Shown: in pieces, positions 59,198 through 64,000 of the stretch | Numbering within the stretch: position 1 is the first letter of the stretch | Layout: every line of letters begins with the position of its first letter | Source of the DNA: Bos javanicus | Taxonomy: Eukaryota > Chordata > Mammalia > Artiodactyla > Bovidae | Direction of reading: 5' to 3' | Length of the DNA: 64,000 nt | Assembly: GCF_032452875.1 (NCBI RefSeq) | Contig: NC_083876.1 | Span: forward strand, 6,944,001-7,008,000 | The notes under the pieces: model-generated | What the model saw: the letters and a program-made list of their open reading frames with translations, nothing else | Told to the model about the DNA's origin: nothing | The model's database searches: none | Position numbers and translations under genes: made by a program

Positions 59198-59372
59198 ATG
59201 AAAGTGAAAGTGTTTGCTACTCAGTTGTGTCTGAACTCTTTGTGACCCCAAGGACTGCAGCATGCCAGGCTTCCCTATCCTTCACTATCTCCTGGAATTT
59301 GCTCAAATTCGTGTCCATTGAGTTGGTGATGCCATCCAACAATCCCATCCTCTGTCATACCCTTTTCCTACT
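59198..59372 (-). mobile_element. BovB / SINE 3' end fragment in L1 C
   Basis: Minus-strand tail ('gaaagtgaaagtgtttgcta') and the end of the BovB C-terminal domain up to 'ctctgtcatacccttttcc'. About 175 bp, diverged. Confidence 0.85.
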
Positions 59373-60524
59373 GTTTCCCTTTATGCCTACTTTCTGGAGA
59401 GATTTTATCATGAATGCATATTGAATTTTATCATAGCTTTTTCTGTATCTATTGAGATGATCACATGGTTTTTATTCTTCATTTTGTTAATATGATGTAT
59501 CACATAGATTGACTTGCATATATCAATGAGCTATTGCATCCCTGGGATTAATCCCACTTGATCATGTTTTATGATCTTTTTAATGTGTTGATTTAGGTTT
59601 ACTAGCATTTTGTTGAGGATTTTTACGTCTATGTTAATCAGTTATTTTGGCCTGTAACTTTCTTTTTTGTGTGGTATCTTTGTCTGATTGTAGGTTCAGG
59701 GTGATGGTGGCCAAGGAAAATGAGTTTGAGAGTGTTCCTCCTTCTGCAATTTTTTGAAAGAATTTGTGATGTTAGTTTTTCTCTAAATATTTGATATAAT
59801 TCACCCATGAAGTCATTTTGTCCTGGACTTTTGTTCCTGAAAGACTTTGTCAGTTGTAATTTATTCATTTTTTCTACTTTTATTGATTTCAGCTCTCTTT
59901 TTGTTTTGATGAGTCTAGCTAAAGCTTTATCAATTTTGTTTATCTTTTCAAGGAACCAGCTTTTAGTTTCATTGAATTTGCTATTGTTTTCTTCACTTCT
60001 ATTTCATTTATTTCTGCTCTGATCTGTATGAGCTTTTTCCTTCTATTAACTTAGTGTTTGATTTGTTCCTCTTGATCTAATTGCTTTTGGTTTAACGTTA
60101 AGTTGTTTGTGTTTTTTCTTACTTTTTGAGGGGAGATTTTATTGCTATCCACTTCAAGAGTCACATTTATGAATCCCATAGGTTTTGATCAATCATGTTT
60201 TTGTTGTCATTTGTTTCTAGGGGTTTTTTTTAATTCATTTTCTCTTTGATTTCTTATGTAATATCTTGGTTATTTATTAGAATTTTTTTAGTATCCATGT
60301 GTTAGTGTTTCTTTACATATTTTTCTTGCAATTGATTTCTAATTTCATGTAGTGTGGTCAGAAAATATGCTTATTGAGATTTTAATTTTCTTCAGTTTAC
60401 AAAGTTTTTATTAGTGACCCAGGATGTGGTCAGTCCTGGAGAATGTTCTGTGTGTACTTTAAAAGAAGATGATTTCTGATGTTTTCAATGGCAAGGTCCT
60501 ATAAATATCAATTAAGCCTGTCTT

Positions 60525-61608
60525 AATTGGACCTTTGTTGGAAAAGCAATGTCTCTGCTTTTTAATACATTGTCTAGGTTGGTCATAGCTTTTCTTCCAA
60601 GGGACAAGGGTCTTTTAATTTCATGGCTGCAGTCACCATCTGCAGTGATTTGGGAGCACAAGAAAGTAAAGCCTGTCACTGTTTCCATTTTTTCCCCGTC
60701 TATTTGCCTTGAAGTAATGGGAGCAGATGCCATGATATTAGTTTTCTGAAAATTGAGTTTTAAGCCAACTTTTTCACTCTCTTCTTTCACTTTCATCAAA
60801 AGCCTTTTTAATTCTTCTTCACTTTCTGCCATAAGAGTGGTGTCATCTGCATATCTGAGGTTGCTGATATTTCTCCCAGCATCTTAATTCCAGCTTGTGC
60901 TTCATCCAGCCTGGCATTTTGCACGATGTACTCTACATTGAAGTTGCAATGTAGAGTTGCAATATACAGCCTTTCCATACTCCTTTCCCAATTTGGAACC
61001 AGTCTGATGTTGCATATCCAGTTCTAACTGTTGCTTCTTGACCTCCATATGGATTTCCTAGGAAGCAGGTAAGGTGGTCTGGTATTCCCATCTCTTTAAG
61101 AATTTTCTACAGTTTGTTGTGATCCACACAATCAAGGGCTTTGGTATAGTGAATAAAGCAGAATTAGATGTTTTTCTGGCTCTCTCTTGATTTTTCAATG
61201 ATCCAACGGATGTTGGCAATTTGATCTTCGGTTCCTTTGCTTTTTCTAAATGCAGTTTGAACATCTGGAAGTTCATGGCTCACGTACTGTTGAAGCCTTG
61301 CTTGGAGAATTTTGAGGATTAATTTGCTAGCATGTGAGATGAGGACATGAGTTGTGCGGTAGTTTGAGCATTCTTTGGCATTGCCTTTCTTTGGGATTGG
61401 AATGAAAACTGACCTTTTCCAGTCCTGTGTCCACTGCTGAGTTTTCCAAATTTGCTGTCATATTTAGTGCAGCACTTTCATAGCATCATCTTTTAGGATT
61501 TGAAGTAACTCAGCTGGAATTCCCTCACTTCCACTAGCTTTGCTTGTAGTGATGCTTCCTAAGGCTCACTTGACTTCACATTCTAGGATGCCTAGCTCTC
61601 CAGGTTTC
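60525..61608 (-). mobile_element. Internal BovB fragment lacking its 3' end
   Basis: Minus-strand RT region from 'SRDIAFPTKVQ' (60530) through the motif C area ('RYADDT' region near 60840) to the 'VKWALESIT' linker (61570). The last about 0.5 kb of BovB and its tail are absent, and no target duplication is visible. L1 C sequence is also missing around it, which points to a deletion after insertion. Confidence 0.88.
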
Positions 61609-61874
61609 TTATCATTTTCATTTGCATGTCGTATCTTTTCATCCCCTCACTTTCAGTCTGTATATGTCTCTAGGTCTGAAGTGGGTCTCTAGTAGATAGG
61701 ATACAATTACAAGTCGTCAATAGGCAAAATTTTCTTTTGAGGTTTCCCCCTTTGATTACTTCAGATATGCTGACCCCTCTTCTGGCCTTCCTGCAAGTTT
61801 CTGCTGAAAAATCACCTATTAACCTCATGGGGATTTCTTTGTATGTTATTTGTTTATTTTCCCTTGCTACTTTT

Positions 61875-61945
61875 TTTTTTCCTTTTTTAAAAATTTATTT
61901 ATTTATTTCACTTTACAATATTGTATTGGTTTTGCCATACATCAA
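61875..61945 (-). mobile_element. Very short L1_BT 3' end in L1 C
   Basis: Minus-strand L1_BT 3' tail: T-rich run, 'tttatttatttatttcactt', 'caatattgtattggttttgc', 'catacatcaac'. Flanks ccttgctactttt (61862-61874) and cctttgctatttt (61946-61958) look like a duplicated target. About 70 bp of new sequence. Confidence 0.82.
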
Positions 61946-62343
61946 CCTTTGCTATTTTTAATATTTTTCCTTTATATTTAAATTTTTTAGTTTTATTAAT
62001 ATGTGTCTTGACATGTTCCTCCTTGGGTTTGTCTTGTACAGGGCCCTTTGTGTTTCTTGGACTTGATTAACTATTTCATTTCCCATGTCATGAAAGTTTT
62101 CCATTAAAATCCCTTTGAATATTTTTTCAGACACTTTATCTTTCTCTTCTTATTCTGGGGTCTCTGTAGTTTGAATGTTGGTGGATTTAATGTTATCCCA
62201 GATGTCTCATTCATCTGGAATTCTCATTTCCTTTCATTCTTTTTCCTTTATTATGCTCCTCAGCAGCCATTTCCACCATTCTATTGATTCCTTCTAGTGT
62301 ATTTTTCATTTCAGTTTTTGTGTTGTTTATCACTTTGTTCTTT

Positions 62344-62703
62344 CAGTTCAGTTCAGTTTAGTTGCTCAGTCATGTCTGACTCTTTGTGACCCCATGAATC
62401 ACAGCACACCAGGCGTCCCTGTCCATCACCAACTCCCGGAGTTCACTCAAACTCATGTCCATCAAGTCGGTGATGCCATCCAGCCATCTCATCCTCTGTC
62501 GTCCCCTTCTCCTCCTGCCCCCAATCCCTCCCAGCATCAGAGTCTTTTCCAATGAGTCAACTCTTCACATGAGGTGGCCAAAGTGCTGGAGTTTCAGCTT
62601 TAGCATCATTCCTTCCAAAGAACACCCTGGGCTGATCTCCTTCAGAATGGATTGGTTGAATCTCCTTGCAGTCCAAGGGACTCTCAAGAGTCTTCTCCAA
62701 CAC
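62344..62703 (-). mobile_element. BovB LINE 3' end in L1 C
   Basis: Tail (GTTCA)n plus C-terminal domain ('GGRRRRGRQRMRWLDGIT' in frame). Perfect 13-bp duplication CACTTTGTTCTTT at 62331-62343 and 62704-62716, in ORF1 of L1 C. Confidence 0.96.
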
Positions 62704-63098
62704 CACTTTGTTCTTTAGTTCTTCTAGTACTTTGTTAAATACTTCTTTATGTTCTTGGTTTGTGCTTCCTTTCTGTTTCTTAGATCTTGGATCATCTTTC
62801 ATTCATTACTCTGAATTCTTTTTCATATAAGTTGCTTATCTTCTCTTCATTTAGTTGTTCTTGTAGGTTTTTATCTCGTTCCTTTGTCTGCAACATGTTT
62901 TTCTGTCATCTCATTTTGTCTAACTTACTGTGTTTATCTTCTCCTTTCCACAGGCTGGAGAGTCATATTTCCTTTTGCTTCTGTTTCCTGTCCCCTAGTC
63001 GGGGAGGCTTCTGAGGCTTCTGGTGGGTCCTAAAGCTTGTGTAGGCTTCCTAGAGAGAGGGACTGGTGCCTGCACTCTGGTGTGTGATGCTGAGTGTA

Positions 63099-63543
63099 TT
63101 AGTCAAGGCTATGGTTTTTCCAGCGGTCATGTATGGATGTGAGATTTGGACTCTGAAGAAAGCTGAGTGCTGAAGAATTGATGCTTTTGAACTGTGGTGT
63201 TGGAGAAGACTCTTGAGAGTCCCTTGGACTGCAAGGAGATCCAACCAGTCCATTCTGGAAGAGATCAGCCCTGGGTGTTCTTTGGAAGGAATGATGCTAA
63301 AGCTCAAACTGCAGTACTTTGGCCACATCATGTGAAGAGTTGACTCATTGAAAAAGTCTCTGATGCTGGGAGGGATTGGGGGCAGGAAGACAACAGAGGA
63401 TGAGATGGCTGGATGGCATCAATGATTTGATGGACGTGAGTCTCAGTGAACTCCGGGAGTTGGTGAAGGACAGGGAGGCCTAGCGTGCTGCGATTCATGG
63501 GGTTGCAAAGAGTCAGACACAACTGAGTGACTGAACTGAGCTG
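63099..63543 (+). mobile_element. BovB LINE 3' end
   Basis: Plus-strand C-terminal domain from 'VKAMVFPAVMYGCEI' to the tail ('ctgagtgactgaactgagctg'). It cuts off L1 C at its 5' UTR. A TGA at 63171-63173 and a small deletion near 63390 break the frame. Confidence 0.9.
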
Positions 63544-63544
63544 A

Positions 63545-63815
63545 TACTATAATATATATATACTATTATATATATATATAGTATTATGTATATATGTATA
63601 ACTGCATATATATATATAACTGTAGTTTACTATACTATAATAAATATATTATATATAACATACTATATATAGTATAATATATATATAATTATATATGTAT
63701 AGTATATATACAGTATATATTATATATATACTGTACTATAAATATACTATAATAGTATAGTATATATAGTATATAAATTATTATAGTATATATAGTAAAT
63801 AGTATATTCACTATA
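63545..63815. repeat. AT-rich simple repeat block
   Basis: About 270 bp of imperfect (TA)n with repeated 'actatata', 'tatagtata' and 'atatatac' motifs. Strongly self-complementary; it starts directly at the BovB tail. Confidence 0.93.
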
Positions 63816-63816
63816 T

Positions 63817-63869
63817 AATTCTTAACTGGGGAAAGTTGTGTGCCTCTATTCTTTCCCCAGTTAAGAATT
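63817..63869. repeat. 19-bp perfect inverted repeat with 15-nt spacer
   Basis: AATTCTTAACTGGGGAAAG at 63817-63835 and its exact reverse complement at 63851-63869; spacer 'ttgtgtgcctctatt'. It could form a hairpin in RNA or a cruciform in DNA next to the AT-rich block. Not a terminator in the bacterial sense. Function unknown. Confidence 0.9.
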
Positions 63870-64000
63870 TTAAAATTTCCCCCAAAATGAATGAAGCAAA
63901 CTTTTCATGATATGTGTGCATATCAGGGGATTTTTGAAGATAAGCTGCATCATGCACTGGTATGTAGCATGTAATTCAGCCTCATGATAATTAAGAAAAT

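Larger units (their letters stand above)
56850..63095 (-). mobile_element. L1 C: old minus-strand L1 with nested BovB pieces (overview)
   Basis: Read on the minus strand (right to left): 5' UTR piece and ORF1 start (62717-63095), ORF1 and ORF2 endonuclease (61612-62343), RT (59373-60524), distal ORF2 (58578-59197), and end of ORF2 plus 3' UTR (56850-57956). Landmarks in plus orientation: 'ttccctggagaatgt' type blocks, 'ttagattccacatgttaatg', 'ctggttttgttcctgaaagac'-like RT sequence near 59830. The part between 60524 and 61612 lost some L1 sequence around a BovB. No frame is intact. Confidence 0.85.

Overview
This is ruminant, almost certainly bovine or a close bovid, intergenic DNA. The evidence is the repeat families, recognised by eye with no database search: BovB (an RTE-clade LINE of ruminants and squamates), bovine L1 (L1_BT type), the Bov-tA and Bov-A2 SINEs built from a tRNA-Glu-like head and/or BovB-derived units, CHR-type tRNA SINEs, and a mammalian mariner. 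I found no host exon, structural RNA gene, CRISPR array or prokaryotic feature. Every long open frame I could identify is a piece of a transposon protein or an out-of-frame shadow of one. By my own boundaries, BovB alone (about 21 insertions or fragments) covers roughly a third of the window, and L1 covers most of the right-hand half.

Left part (1-24,370): separate insertions scattered in non-repetitive DNA. Two BovB copies are essentially full length (6029-10491 and 17964-21113, both minus strand). The first is split by another BovB lying antisense inside it, which itself holds a Bov-tA. A mariner fossil (16123-17858) is split by a BovB, which is split by a Bov-A unit. Two CHR SINEs, several Bov-tA/Bov-A2 SINEs, MIR and MLT1-like relics and microsatellites fill the rest. 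The single-copy stretches (about 3.4-4.1, 4.9-6.0, 11.6-12.7, 12.9-14.1, 15.4-16.1, 21.1-23.3 kb) show nothing I can call a gene.

Right part (24,375-63,543): a deeply nested LINE pile. An old plus-strand L1 ('L1 A', pieces from 25763 to 56850) was entered by a second old, near-full-length L1 ('L1 B', 33312-52038). L1 B was entered by a full-length L1_BT (38553-48948), and the L1_BT was entered by two BovB copies. Most junctions keep target-site duplications (TSDs), so the order of events can be read. An ERV LTR sits in the 3' end of L1 A. A third old L1 ('L1 C', minus, 56850-63095) lies tail to tail with L1 A and carries five or six BovB pieces. The window ends in an AT-repeat block and a 19-bp perfect inverted repeat.

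Most interesting: (1) two L1_BT insertions that appear to carry 3' transductions (about 380 bp and 138 bp of non-L1 sequence ending in AATAAA plus an A tail, inside the TSDs); (2) a BovB insertion with a 5' inversion bounded by one TSD, as expected from twin priming by an RTE-clade element; (3) a SINE placed inside the TSD of a BovB, giving three copies of the target; (4) a YY1-like site at the very 5' end of the L1_BT. I see no new gene system. The value of the window is as a record of retrotransposition mechanism and relative insertion ages.
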